This document shows positions 1 to 8,067 of a stretch of 64,000 bases of DNA, piece after piece; position 1 is the stretch's first letter; each line of letters opens with the position of its first letter. The stretch lies in NCBI RefSeq assembly GCF_008369325.1, contig NZ_VOBI01000003.1:372001-436000 (forward strand). Reading direction: 5' to 3'. The translations under genes were made by a program, and so were the position numbers. Under the pieces are notes generated by a model. It worked only from the letters and a program-made list of their open reading frames with translations. It made no database searches and was not told the DNA's origin. Source of the stretch: Pseudomonas sp. ANT_H12B. GTDB taxonomy: Bacteria; Pseudomonadota; Gammaproteobacteria; Pseudomonadales; Pseudomonadaceae.

Positions 1-2252
1 ACCCGATGACCGTCGACGGTTTTGTGTTCCGCGTCGACATGCGCCTGCGGCCCTACGGTTCGGCCGGCGCATTGGTGCTGAGCTTCAACGCGCTGGAGCA
101 GTATTACCAGGATCAGGGTCGCGACTGGGAACGCTACGCGATGATCAAGTCGCGGGTGGTGGCGGGCGATCAAGTGGCCGGCGCGCAATTGCAAGAGATG
201 CTGCGGCCGTTCGTTTACCGGCGTTACCTGGATTTCTCGGCCATCGAAGCGCTGCGCACCATGAAGCAGCTGATCCAGCAGGAAGTCCGGCGCAAGGGCA
301 TGGCCGACAACATCAAGCTCGGCTCCGGTGGCATTCGTGAGGTGGAATTTATCGCCCAGGCATTCCAGTTGATTCACGGTGGTCGCGACCTGAGCCTGCA
401 ACAACGTCCTCTATTAAAAGTGTTGAGCACGCTGGAAGGTCAGGGCTATCTGCCGCCGGCGGTGATCAGCGAACTGCGCGAAGGTTACGAATTTCTGCGT
501 TACACCGAACACGCGATCCAGGCGATTGCCGACCGCCAGACCCAGATGCTGCCGGACAGCGCGCAGGATCAGGCGCGCATTGCCTTTATGTTGGGCTTCG
601 CCGACTGGGACGCTTTTCATGAACAATTGATGTACTGGCGTGGCCGCGTGGCTTGGCACTTCGCTCAAGTGATCGCCGATCCCGACGATGAAGAAGGCGC
701 CGAGAGTGAAGTGGCGGTCGGCGGTGAATGGCTGCCGCTTTGGGAGGAGGCTCAGGATGAAGAGGCCGCTTGTCGCCAGTTGGAAGAGGGCGGTTTTGCT
801 GATGCCAGCAAGGCTTTGAAAGCCTTGGCGGGCCTGCGCGGCAGCCCGCAGTTACGTGCCATGCAACGTTTGGGGCGCGAACGCCTCGATGCCTTTATTC
901 CGCGTTTGCTGGCTCAGTCGGTGGAACACGCTAATCCCGATCTGGTGCTGGAGAGGGTGCTTCCATTGGTTGAGGCCGTCGCGCGTCGGTCCGCGTATCT
1001 GGTGTTGCTGACAGAGAACCCCGACGCGCTGCGACGGTTACTGACCCTGTGCGCCGCGAGCCCATGGATCGCCGAACAGATCACCCGCTTCCCGCTGCTG
1101 CTCGACGAATTGCTCAATGAAGGCCGGTTGTTCAAGCCGCCATTGGCGCCGGAACTGGCCGCCGAATTACGCGAGCGTTTGACGCGGATTCCCGAGGACG
1201 ACCTCGAACAGCAAATGGAGGCCCTGCGGCATTTCAAACTGGCGCACCGTTTGCGGGTCGCCGCCTCGGAAATCGCCGGCAGCCTGCCGTTGATGAAAGT
1301 CAGTGATTACCTGACCTGGCTCGCCGAAGCGATCCTGGAACAAGTGCTGGCCCTGGCCTGGCGCCAGACCGTGGCCAAATACGGAACGCCGCTGCGCACC
1401 GACGGCACTTTTTGCGACCCCGGCTTCATCATTGTCGGTTACGGGAAAGTCGGCGGTCTGGAACTGGGGCATGGTTCGGACCTGGACCTGGTGTTCATCC
1501 ACGATGGCGACCCGCAGGCGGAAACTGATGGGCCGAAACCTATCGACGGCGCGCAATTCTTCACGCGGCTGGGACAGCGGATTATTCATCTGATTACGAC
1601 CCAGACCAACTCCGGTCAGCTGTATGAAGTCGACATGCGACTACGACCTTCCGGTGCGTCAGGGTTGCTGGTGAGTTCGGTGGGCGCGTTCGCCCGGTAT
1701 CAGGAAAACGAAGCCTGGACCTGGGAGCATCAGGCGTTGGTACGGGCGCGGGTCTTGGTGGGCAGTCGGGATGTTGGGCAGGCTTTCGAGAAAGTCCGCG
1801 CAGCGGTCCTGGGCAAACCACGGGATCTCGCGACCCTGCGTCAGGAGGTCAGCGAGATGCGCGCCAAGATGCGCGAGAACCTCGGCAGCAAGAGCACCGC
1901 GGCCGGCACCGGGGCAAATGCCTTCGAGGCCACGGCGCCGTTCGATCTCAAGCAGGACGCCGGAGGTATCGTCGATATTGAATTTATGGTGCAATACGCG
2001 GCCTTGGCGTGGTCCGAAACGCACCCGTCATTGCTACGCTGGACGGACAATATCCGCATTCTGGAAGGGTTGGAGGAGGAAGGGCTGATGCCCGCCGAAG
2101 ACGCCAGCCTGTTGCGCGAGGCCTATAAAGCCTACCGCTCCGCCGCCCACCGGCAGGCCTTGCAGAAGGACGCCGGGGTGATACCGGGCGACCAGTTTGT
2201 GGATGAACGACGGCAGGTATTGCGGATCTGGCGCGAGCTGGGGTTAAGCTGA
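1..2252 (+). CDS. glnE: Glutamine synthetase adenylyltransferase/deadenylase, 5' end missing
   Basis: GlnE adds AMP to, and removes it from, glutamine synthetase in response to the PII protein, so it tunes nitrogen assimilation in the cytoplasm. The frame is open from the window edge (codons begin at base 3) and encodes about 749 residues. The family is usually near 980, so roughly the first quarter lies upstream. Two nucleotidyltransferase-type halves are visible. The first has VDMRLRPYG near its start followed by GSGGIREVEFIAQ. The second has GSDLDLVFIHDGD, a second VDMRLRPSG and GGIVDIEFMVQ. This duplicated layout is diagnostic of GlnE. The next gene, waaF, starts about 300 bases downstream and is functionally unrelated. 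Confidence 0.97.
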   Translation, partial: PMTVDGFVFRVDMRLRPYGSAGALVLSFNALEQYYQDQGRDWERYAMIKSRVVAGDQVAGAQLQEMLRPFVYRRYLDFSAIEALRTMKQLIQQEVRRKGMADNIKLGSGGIREVEFIAQAFQLIHGGRDLSLQQRPLLKVLSTLEGQGYLPPAVISELREGYEFLRYTEHAIQAIADRQTQMLPDSAQDQARIAFMLGFADWDAFHEQLMYWRGRVAWHFAQVIADPDDEEGAESEVAVGGEWLPLWEEAQDEEAACRQLEEGGFADASKALKALAGLRGSPQLRAMQRLGRERLDAFIPRLLAQSVEHANPDLVLERVLPLVEAVARRSAYLVLLTENPDALRRLLTLCAASPWIAEQITRFPLLLDELLNEGRLFKPPLAPELAAELRERLTRIPEDDLEQQMEALRHFKLAHRLRVAASEIAGSLPLMKVSDYLTWLAEAILEQVLALAWRQTVAKYGTPLRTDGTFCDPGFIIVGYGKVGGLELGHGSDLDLVFIHDGDPQAETDGPKPIDGAQFFTRLGQRIIHLITTQTNSGQLYEVDMRLRPSGASGLLVSSVGAFARYQENEAWTWEHQALVRARVLVGSRDVGQAFEKVRAAVLGKPRDLATLRQEVSEMRAKMRENLGSKSTAAGTGANAFEATAPFDLKQDAGGIVDIEFMVQYAALAWSETHPSLLRWTDNIRILEGLEEEGLMPAEDASLLREAYKAYRSAAHRQALQKDAGVIPGDQFVDERRQVLRIWRELGLS

Positions 2253-2282
2253 AACTGGATATTTGAAGCACCCGATACCCAA

Positions 2283-2445
2283 TGTGGGAGCCAGCCTGCT
2301 GGCGATGAGGTCGTCACATTCAACATTTATGCTGACGGTCAGGCCGCTATCGCGAGCAGGCTCGCTCCCACAGTAGATCTGCAGTGTTTCGCAGATCGAA
2401 GTACACCAAATCCCAATGTGGGAGCGAGCCTGCTCGCGATAGCGG
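2283..2445. repeat. REP-type palindromic repeats (three copies)
   Basis: Three copies of a GTGGGAGC-plus-palindrome element lie between glnE and waaF: about 2283-2308 with GCCAGCCTGCTGGC, 2345-2372 with GCGAGCAGGCTCGC, and 2417-2445 with GCGAGCCTGCTCGC. The last two are in inverted orientation about 45 bases apart, the arrangement of a REP doublet (REPIN). The first copy belongs to a different sequence variant and has no partner here. I see no coding sequence in this gap. Confidence 0.85.
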
Positions 2446-2519
2446 AATGACAGTCGACAATAATGTTGAAAGTGATGACCCATCGCCAGCCGCCTTACTC
2501 GCGCAGTGATTCTCGAGGC

Positions 2520-2550
2520 GGGGAGGCGTATGCCTCCCCGGTTCGTTTTT
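2520..2550 (+). terminator. Terminator-like hairpin just upstream of waaF
   Basis: GGGGAGGC (2520-2527), a GTAT loop and GCCTCCCC (2532-2539) form a perfect 8-bp GC-rich stem followed by a T-rich run ending in TTTTT (2546-2550). It ends only nine bases before the waaF ATG. It could terminate an upstream transcript, or it could be the remnant terminator of a gene that once lay between glnE and waaF. Confidence 0.6.
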
Positions 2551-2559
2551 GGAAACCAC

Positions 2560-3594
2560 ATGAAAATTCTGATCGTTGGGCCCAGTTGGGTCGGTGACAT
2601 GGTGATGGCGCAGACACTTTTTCAGTGTCTGAAACAGCGCTACCCGCAATGCGAAATCGACGTACTGGCCCCTGAGTGGAGCCGGCCGATTCTTGAGCGC
2701 ATGCCCGAAGTGCGCCAGGCCTTGAGCTTTCCGCTCGGTCACGGTGCTTTGGAGCTGGCGACGCGTCGGCGCATCGGTAAATCCCTGGCCGGCCAGTACG
2801 ACCAGGCGATCCTGTTGCCCAATTCCCTGAAGTCGGCGCTGGTGCCGTTCTTCGCTGGCATCCCGAAACGCACCGGCTGGCGTGGCGAATTTCGCTACGG
2901 CCTGCTCAATGACGTGCGCACGCTGGATAAAGAACGCTACCCGCTGATGATCGAACGCTTCATGGCCCTGGCTTACGAGCCGGGCCTGGAGCTGCCAAAA
3001 CCTTATCCACGGCCGAGCCTGCAAATCGACCCGGTGACCCGCGAGGCGGCACTGGCCAAGTTCGGCCTGGCCCTCGATCGTCCGGTTCTGGCGCTGTGCC
3101 CTGGCGCCGAGTTCGGCGAGTCCAAGCGCTGGCCGTCCGAGCATTACGCCAAAGTCGCCGAAGCAAAGATCCGCGAAGGCTGGCAGGTCTGGCTGTTCGG
3201 TTCGAAAAACGATCATGCCGTCGGCGAAGACATCCGTTCGCGGCTGATTCCCGGTTTGCGCGAAGAGTCGGTGAACCTCAGCGGCGGCACTTCCCTGGCT
3301 GAAGCCATCGACCTGATGTCTTGCGCCGACTCGGTGGTCTCCAACGACTCCGGCCTGATGCACGTGGCCGCCGCACTGAATCGTCCGTTGGTGGCGGTCT
3401 ACGGCTCGACGTCGCCGGGCTTCACCCCACCGTTGGCCGAGCATGTCGAAATCGTGCGCCTGGGCATCGAATGCAGCCCCTGCTTCGATCGCACTTGCCG
3501 CTTCGGTCATTACAACTGCCTGCGCCAGCTCATGCCGCAAGCGGTGAACGAAGCCTTGCAGCGTTTGCAAGGCACTGTGGTCGAGGTCAAATAG
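2560..3594 (+). CDS. waaF: ADP-heptose:LPS heptosyltransferase II
   Basis: WaaF transfers the second L-glycero-D-manno-heptose onto the LPS inner core at the cytoplasmic face of the inner membrane. The 344-residue product is a GT9 glycosyltransferase. It has an N-terminal VGPSWVGDMVMAQ segment, a central CPGAEFGESKRWP stretch, and SNDSGLMHVAAAL in the C-terminal nucleotide-sugar domain, followed by a cysteine-rich tail (CSPCFDRTCRFGHYNC). The ATG at 2560 is chosen over an in-frame ATG 54 bases upstream because the upstream residues are encoded by a terminator-like hairpin and do not resemble the family. It is first in a tight cluster and lies one base before waaC. Confidence 0.96.
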   Translation: MKILIVGPSWVGDMVMAQTLFQCLKQRYPQCEIDVLAPEWSRPILERMPEVRQALSFPLGHGALELATRRRIGKSLAGQYDQAILLPNSLKSALVPFFAGIPKRTGWRGEFRYGLLNDVRTLDKERYPLMIERFMALAYEPGLELPKPYPRPSLQIDPVTREAALAKFGLALDRPVLALCPGAEFGESKRWPSEHYAKVAEAKIREGWQVWLFGSKNDHAVGEDIRSRLIPGLREESVNLSGGTSLAEAIDLMSCADSVVSNDSGLMHVAAALNRPLVAVYGSTSPGFTPPLAEHVEIVRLGIECSPCFDRTCRFGHYNCLRQLMPQAVNEALQRLQGTVVEVK

Positions 3595-3595
3595 T

Positions 3596-4657
3596 TTGCG
3601 GGTACTGCTGATCAAGACTTCTTCGCTGGGCGACGTGATTCACGCGTTGCCGGCGTTGACCGACGCGGCGCGGGCGATCCCCGGCATCACGTTCGACTGG
3701 GTGGTGGAAGAAGGTTTCGCCGAAATCCCGACCTGGCACCCGGCCGTGGGCAAGGTGATTCCGGTGGCGATCCGTCGCTGGCGCAAGAACATCTGGCAGA
3801 CCATTAAAAGTGGCGAGTGGAAGCGCTTCAAGCAAAGCGTTCGCGCGACACAGTACGATTTGGTGATTGATGCCCAGGGCCTGCTGAAAAGCGCGTTGCT
3901 GACCCGTTATGTCAAAGCCCCGGTGGCCGGCCTCGATAAGCGTTCGGCACGGGAGCCGATCGCCGCACGCTTCTATGATCGACGTCTGGCTGTTGCCCGT
4001 GGTCAGCACGCTGTCGAACGAGTGCGTCAATTGTTCGCCATCGCGCTGGGCTACGACCTGCCCAAAGGCCTTGGCGATTACGGCCTGAACGTCGAGCGGC
4101 TGGTAGAGCTGCCGCGCAAGAATCCGTACGTGCTGTTCCTGCACGGCACCACCTGGGACACCAAACACTGGCCCGAAGCCTACTGGCGCGAGCTGGCCGA
4201 ACGCGTCGGCTATCTGGGGGTTGGAGTGAAGCTTGCGTGGGGCAATCCGCTCGAGAAAGCCCGGGCAGAGCGCATCGCCAAAGACCTGAAACACGTCGAA
4301 GTGCTGCCCAAGCTGAACCTGGCAGGCGTCGGCAAAGTGCTGGCCGGTGCGCAAGCCTGTGTGGCGGTAGACACCGGTCTCGGTCATCTGGCGGCGGCGC
4401 TGGACGTGCCGACGCTGTCGCTGTTCGGGCCGACCAATCCAGGCCTGACCGGCGCTTATGGCAAATCGCAGATTCACATGGCCAGCGATTTCCCCTGCGC
4501 GCCGTGCCTGCAAAAGAAATGCACCTATCAACCGACGGCCGAAGACGCCCGTCAGTTCGACCTGAAACGCGAGTGGCCCCTGTGCTTCACGCGTCTGAAT
4601 CCCCAGCGTGTTGCGAGCCGACTGAGCACGTTGTTACTGGCTGAGGAGCTGCGCTGA
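3596..4657 (+). CDS. waaC: ADP-heptose:LPS heptosyltransferase I
   Basis: WaaC adds the first heptose to Kdo2-lipid A. The 353-residue GT9 protein begins with RVLLIKTSSLGDVIHALPAL, typical of WaaC, and carries FLHGTTWDTKHWPE in the middle and AVDTGLGHLAAALDVPTLSLFGPTNP in the C-terminal domain. The start is a TTG at 3596, one base after the waaF stop. No upstream in-frame alternative gives the family N-terminus. The stop overlaps the waaG ATG (TGATG), which indicates translational coupling. Confidence 0.96.
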   Translation: MRVLLIKTSSLGDVIHALPALTDAARAIPGITFDWVVEEGFAEIPTWHPAVGKVIPVAIRRWRKNIWQTIKSGEWKRFKQSVRATQYDLVIDAQGLLKSALLTRYVKAPVAGLDKRSAREPIAARFYDRRLAVARGQHAVERVRQLFAIALGYDLPKGLGDYGLNVERLVELPRKNPYVLFLHGTTWDTKHWPEAYWRELAERVGYLGVGVKLAWGNPLEKARAERIAKDLKHVEVLPKLNLAGVGKVLAGAQACVAVDTGLGHLAAALDVPTLSLFGPTNPGLTGAYGKSQIHMASDFPCAPCLQKKCTYQPTAEDARQFDLKREWPLCFTRLNPQRVASRLSTLLLAEELR

Positions 4658-5778
4658 TGCAATTGGCTTTTGTCCTATACAAGTATTTTCCCTTTGGCGG
4701 CTTGCAGCGTGACTTCATGCGCATCGCCCTGGAATGTCAGCAGCGCGGCCACCAGATTCGCGTCTACACGCTGATCTGGGAAGGCGATATTCCACCCGGT
4801 TTCGAAGTGCTGGTGGCGCCGGTCAAGGCGTTCTTCAACCATCGACGCAACGAGAAACTCAGCGAGTGGATGGAGGCCGATCTGGCCAAGCGTCCAGTGG
4901 ACCGTTTGATCGGTTTCAACAAAATGCCGGGGCTGGACGTCTACTACGCAGCCGACGGTTGCTTCGAAGACAAGGCGCAGAACCTGCGCAACTCGCTGTA
5001 CCGGCGCTGGGGCCGCTACCGGCACTTCGCCGAGTACGAGCGCGCGGTGTTCGCCAAGGACGCCAAGACTGAAGTGCTGATGATTTCCGAAGTCCAGCAA
5101 CCGCTGTTCATCAAGCATTACGACACCCCGCTGGAACGCTTCCATCTGCTGCCGCCGGGTATCTCTCAAGACCGTCGCGCGCCGGCCAACGCCGCCGAGA
5201 TCCGCGCCGAATTCCGTCGCGAGTTCAACCTGAAAGACGATGAGCTGTTGTTGGTGCAAATCGGCTCAGGGTTCAAGACCAAGGGCCTTGATCGCAGCCT
5301 TAAAGCGCTGGCCGCGTTGCCCGCTGATCTGAAGAAACGCACCCGGCTATTTGTAATTGGCCAGGACGACCCCAAATTATTCCAGATGCAGAGCGCCGCA
5401 TTGGGGCTCGGCGACAACGTGACGTTCCTCAAGGGGCGCAGCGATATTCCGCGTTTCCTGCTCGGTGCCGATCTGTTGATCCACCCGGCGTACAACGAAA
5501 ATACCGGGACCGTGTTGCTCGAAGCCCTGGTGGCCGGATTGCCGGTACTGGTGAGTGCGGTCTGTGGTTACGCTCATTACATTGCCGAGGCTGACGCCGG
5601 TCTGGTGTTGGACGAACCTTTCGATCAGGCGCAACTGACGCAGTACCTGACCGGCATGCTGAACGACGCTCAAACACGGGCGGCCTGGAGCCGCAACGGT
5701 CTGGCCTTTGCCGAGACGGCCGATCTCTATAGCATGCCGCAGCACGCGGCCGATGTGATTCTGGCGGAGCACGCTTAA
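4657..5778 (+). CDS. waaG: LPS core glycosyltransferase WaaG (GT4)
   Basis: WaaG is a GT-B fold glycosyltransferase that puts the first outer-core sugar on heptose II (galactosamine in P. aeruginosa, glucose in enterics). The product is 373 residues, the usual length. The N-terminus YKYFPFGGLQRDFMRIA and the C-terminal donor-site segment HPAYNENTGTVLLEALVAG, with its E-x7-E pair, are clear. It overlaps waaC by one base and waaP by one base (TAATG). The actual donor sugar cannot be read from the sequence. Confidence 0.93.
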   Translation: MQLAFVLYKYFPFGGLQRDFMRIALECQQRGHQIRVYTLIWEGDIPPGFEVLVAPVKAFFNHRRNEKLSEWMEADLAKRPVDRLIGFNKMPGLDVYYAADGCFEDKAQNLRNSLYRRWGRYRHFAEYERAVFAKDAKTEVLMISEVQQPLFIKHYDTPLERFHLLPPGISQDRRAPANAAEIRAEFRREFNLKDDELLLVQIGSGFKTKGLDRSLKALAALPADLKKRTRLFVIGQDDPKLFQMQSAALGLGDNVTFLKGRSDIPRFLLGADLLIHPAYNENTGTVLLEALVAGLPVLVSAVCGYAHYIAEADAGLVLDEPFDQAQLTQYLTGMLNDAQTRAAWSRNGLAFAETADLYSMPQHAADVILAEHA

Positions 5779-6584
5779 TGAAGTTGATGCTGGCTGAACC
5801 GTTCAAGAGCCTCTGGGCCGGACGCGACCCGTTCGCCGAAGTCGAGGGCTTGCAGGGCGAGGTGTACCGTGAACTGGAAGCGCGCCGTACGTTGCGCACT
5901 GAAGTGAACGGCAACGGGTTTTTTGTGAAAATCCACCGTGGCATCGGCTGGGGCGAGATCTTCAAGAACCTGCTCACCGCCAAGCTGCCGGTGCTCGGTG
6001 CCGGCCAGGAGTGGAAGGCCATCAAGCGTCTGCAAGAAGTCGGCGTGCCGACCATGACCGCCGTTGCGTACGGCGAGAAGGGCAGCAACCCGGCGGACCA
6101 GCATTCGTTCATCGTCACCGAAGAACTGGCGCCCACCGTCAGTCTCGAAGATTTCAGCATTAACTGGGTCAAGCAACCGCCGGAGCCCAAACTCAAGCGT
6201 GCACTGATCGCCGAAGTCGCGCGCATGACCGGCATGATGCACCGCGCCGGGGTCAATCACCGTGACTGCTACATTTGCCACTTCCTGCTGCATACCGATA
6301 AGCCGGTGACGGCCGACGACTTCAAACTCTCGGTGATCGACCTGCACCGCGCCCAGACCCGCCCGACGATCACCCAGCGCTGGCGCAACAAGGACTTGGC
6401 GGCGCTGTATTTTTCGGCGCTGGACATTGGCCTGACCCGTCGCGACAAACTGCGTTTTCTCAAGGGTTATTTCCAGAAGCCCTTGCGTCAGATCCTGGGT
6501 GAAGAAGCCGGGTTGCTTGCCTGGCTCGAAGGTAAAGCCAACAAGCTCTACGAACGTAAACAGCGATATGGGGATGCGCTCTGA
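5778..6584 (+). CDS. waaP: LPS core heptose(I) kinase
   Basis: WaaP phosphorylates heptose I of the inner core. Core phosphate is bridged by divalent cations and is essential for outer membrane integrity in P. aeruginosa. The 268-residue protein has the eukaryotic-like kinase fold. The catalytic loop NHRDCYICHFLL places the catalytic aspartate at residue 163, the position reported for P. aeruginosa WaaP, and the metal-binding VIDLHRAQ motif follows near residue 190. Overlaps with waaG and with the next kinase gene indicate one transcript. Confidence 0.95.
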   Translation: MKLMLAEPFKSLWAGRDPFAEVEGLQGEVYRELEARRTLRTEVNGNGFFVKIHRGIGWGEIFKNLLTAKLPVLGAGQEWKAIKRLQEVGVPTMTAVAYGEKGSNPADQHSFIVTEELAPTVSLEDFSINWVKQPPEPKLKRALIAEVARMTGMMHRAGVNHRDCYICHFLLHTDKPVTADDFKLSVIDLHRAQTRPTITQRWRNKDLAALYFSALDIGLTRRDKLRFLKGYFQKPLRQILGEEAGLLAWLEGKANKLYERKQRYGDAL

Positions 6585-7318
6585 TGTCGGGCTGGAGACT
6601 GGAACCTGCTTACAGTGATCTGGCAGAAGATTTCGGCAGTCTTGAGGCTGTATTTGCACTTCAGGGCGAGCGCCTGACCCGTGACCCGTTGTCCGAAGTC
6701 ATCCGCGTCGAGCGCAATGGCGTCAACTATTACGTCAAACGCTACGTCGGCGCCGGCAAAGGCCTGCGCCGTTACCTGGGCAAACCCCGGGTGAAAGCCG
6801 AATGGCAGAATCTCAAGCGCTTCGCCAAGTGGGGCATTCCCACCGCTGAAGTGGTGGCCTGGGGCCTGGAGCGGCGCGGCGCGGCGTACGATCGCGGGGC
6901 GATGATTACTCGTGAGTTGCCCAATACCGAAGACTTGTCCGTCCTGGCCGAACGGCATGATCCGAAGCTGGCGGACCGCGCCTGGGTCGACACCGTCAGT
7001 CGACAGCTGGCCGATTACACCCGGACCCTGCACGACCATCGCTTCACCCATAACGATTTGAAGTGGCGCAACCTGTTGATCGACGATCAGGCGCGGCTGT
7101 TCCTGATCGACTGCCCCAACGGCGATTTCTGGCGCGGCTTCTGGCTCAAGTACCGCATCACCAAGGACCTGGCGTGCCTGGACAAGGTCGCCAAGTATCA
7201 ACTGTCGGCCACCCAGCGGTTGCGCTTTTACCTGCAGTATCGCCAACGGACCCGGCTCAATGCGGCCGACAAAAAACGGATCCGGCACGTGGTGAGATTT
7301 TTCGAGGGGCGCGAATGA
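6584..7318 (+). CDS. wapP: LPS core kinase, WapP-like
   Basis: This 244-residue protein belongs to the WaaP/RIO-like LPS kinase superfamily and occupies the position of P. aeruginosa PA5008 (wapP), which is implicated in inner-core phosphorylation. The catalytic loop is fully canonical: HNDLKWRNLL with Asp158, then LIDCPNG. The N-terminal lobe has a lysine in NGVNYYVKRYVG, plausibly for ATP binding. The start ATG at 6584 overlaps the waaP stop and its own stop overlaps the next start (ATGA). The exact heptose position modified is inferred from the homologue, not seen. Confidence 0.85.
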   Translation: MSGWRLEPAYSDLAEDFGSLEAVFALQGERLTRDPLSEVIRVERNGVNYYVKRYVGAGKGLRRYLGKPRVKAEWQNLKRFAKWGIPTAEVVAWGLERRGAAYDRGAMITRELPNTEDLSVLAERHDPKLADRAWVDTVSRQLADYTRTLHDHRFTHNDLKWRNLLIDDQARLFLIDCPNGDFWRGFWLKYRITKDLACLDKVAKYQLSATQRLRFYLQYRQRTRLNAADKKRIRHVVRFFEGRE

Positions 7319-8067
7319 CTGATTTTCTGGCCGCTGAAGACCGTGCGCTGCTTGAGCGTCACGGCCTCGGCACCTTCGACGCACTCTGGGCCAAGCAGCT
7401 CGATGCTGTGGATGAGCCCAACACCCTTCGCGGTGGCTGGAGCAGCGTGTTTCGACTGGATCTGGAAGGTTATGGCTACTACCTCAAGCGTCAAAGCAAC
7501 TACCAGATGCGCACCCTGCATGCCCCCTTGGGTGAACCGAGTTTTGCCCGCGAGTTTCGCAACATCACTCGCTATGAAAAGCTCGGTATCCCGGCACTGA
7601 AGGCTGCGTTCTTTGGCGAGCGCAAGGTCAATGGCGAAGTCCGGGCTGTTCTGCTGACTCGCGCCCTTGATGGTTGGGATGACCTGGATTCGCTGTTGCA
7701 GCGCTGGTCGGATCTGAGCGCGGCGCAGCACTCGGCGATTCTGCAGGCCAGTGGTCAACTGGCTCGACGCCTGCACGGCGCACGTCAGGTTCACGGTTGC
7801 TTTTACCCCAAGCACATATTTCTCCACGCCACCGGCGACGGCTATCAGGCCCAACTGATCGACCTGGAAAAGACCCGTCCGTTGCTGTTCGGTCAGCGTG
7901 ACCGGGCCAAGGATCTGGAACCGTTGCTGCGTCGGGCGCCGGAGTGGAGCGAAGCGCAGTTGCGCGAGCTGCTGGCCGCCTATCTGGATCAATCGCAGGA
8001 CAGTTCGCTGATCGACAGCTGGCTGGAGCGACTGACCGCGCGGCGCAGTCACAAGGAGACGCGTTGA
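7315..8067 (+). CDS. wapQ: LPS core kinase-like protein, WapQ/InaA-like
   Basis: A 250-residue member of the WaaP-like kinase family at the position of P. aeruginosa PA5007 (wapQ). The ATG at 7315 overlaps the previous stop by four bases (ATGA), so the longer open frame upstream is ignored. The N-lobe GYYLKRQSNY carries the expected lysine, and the distal motif LIDLEKTRP keeps the metal-ligand aspartate. The catalytic loop reads HGCFYPKHIFL, so the aspartate expected at residue 162 is a cysteine. It resembles the InaA type of this family. It may be a divergent kinase or a pseudokinase acting with its neighbours. Confidence 0.8.
   Translation: MTDFLAAEDRALLERHGLGTFDALWAKQLDAVDEPNTLRGGWSSVFRLDLEGYGYYLKRQSNYQMRTLHAPLGEPSFAREFRNITRYEKLGIPALKAAFFGERKVNGEVRAVLLTRALDGWDDLDSLLQRWSDLSAAQHSAILQASGQLARRLHGARQVHGCFYPKHIFLHATGDGYQAQLIDLEKTRPLLFGQRDRAKDLEPLLRRAPEWSEAQLRELLAAYLDQSQDSSLIDSWLERLTARRSHKETR

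Noticed and set aside
2283..2445. Possible CRISPR-like repeats between glnE and waaF
   Set aside because: The repeats are in both orientations, unevenly spaced, and recur at many intergenic sites, so they are REP elements.
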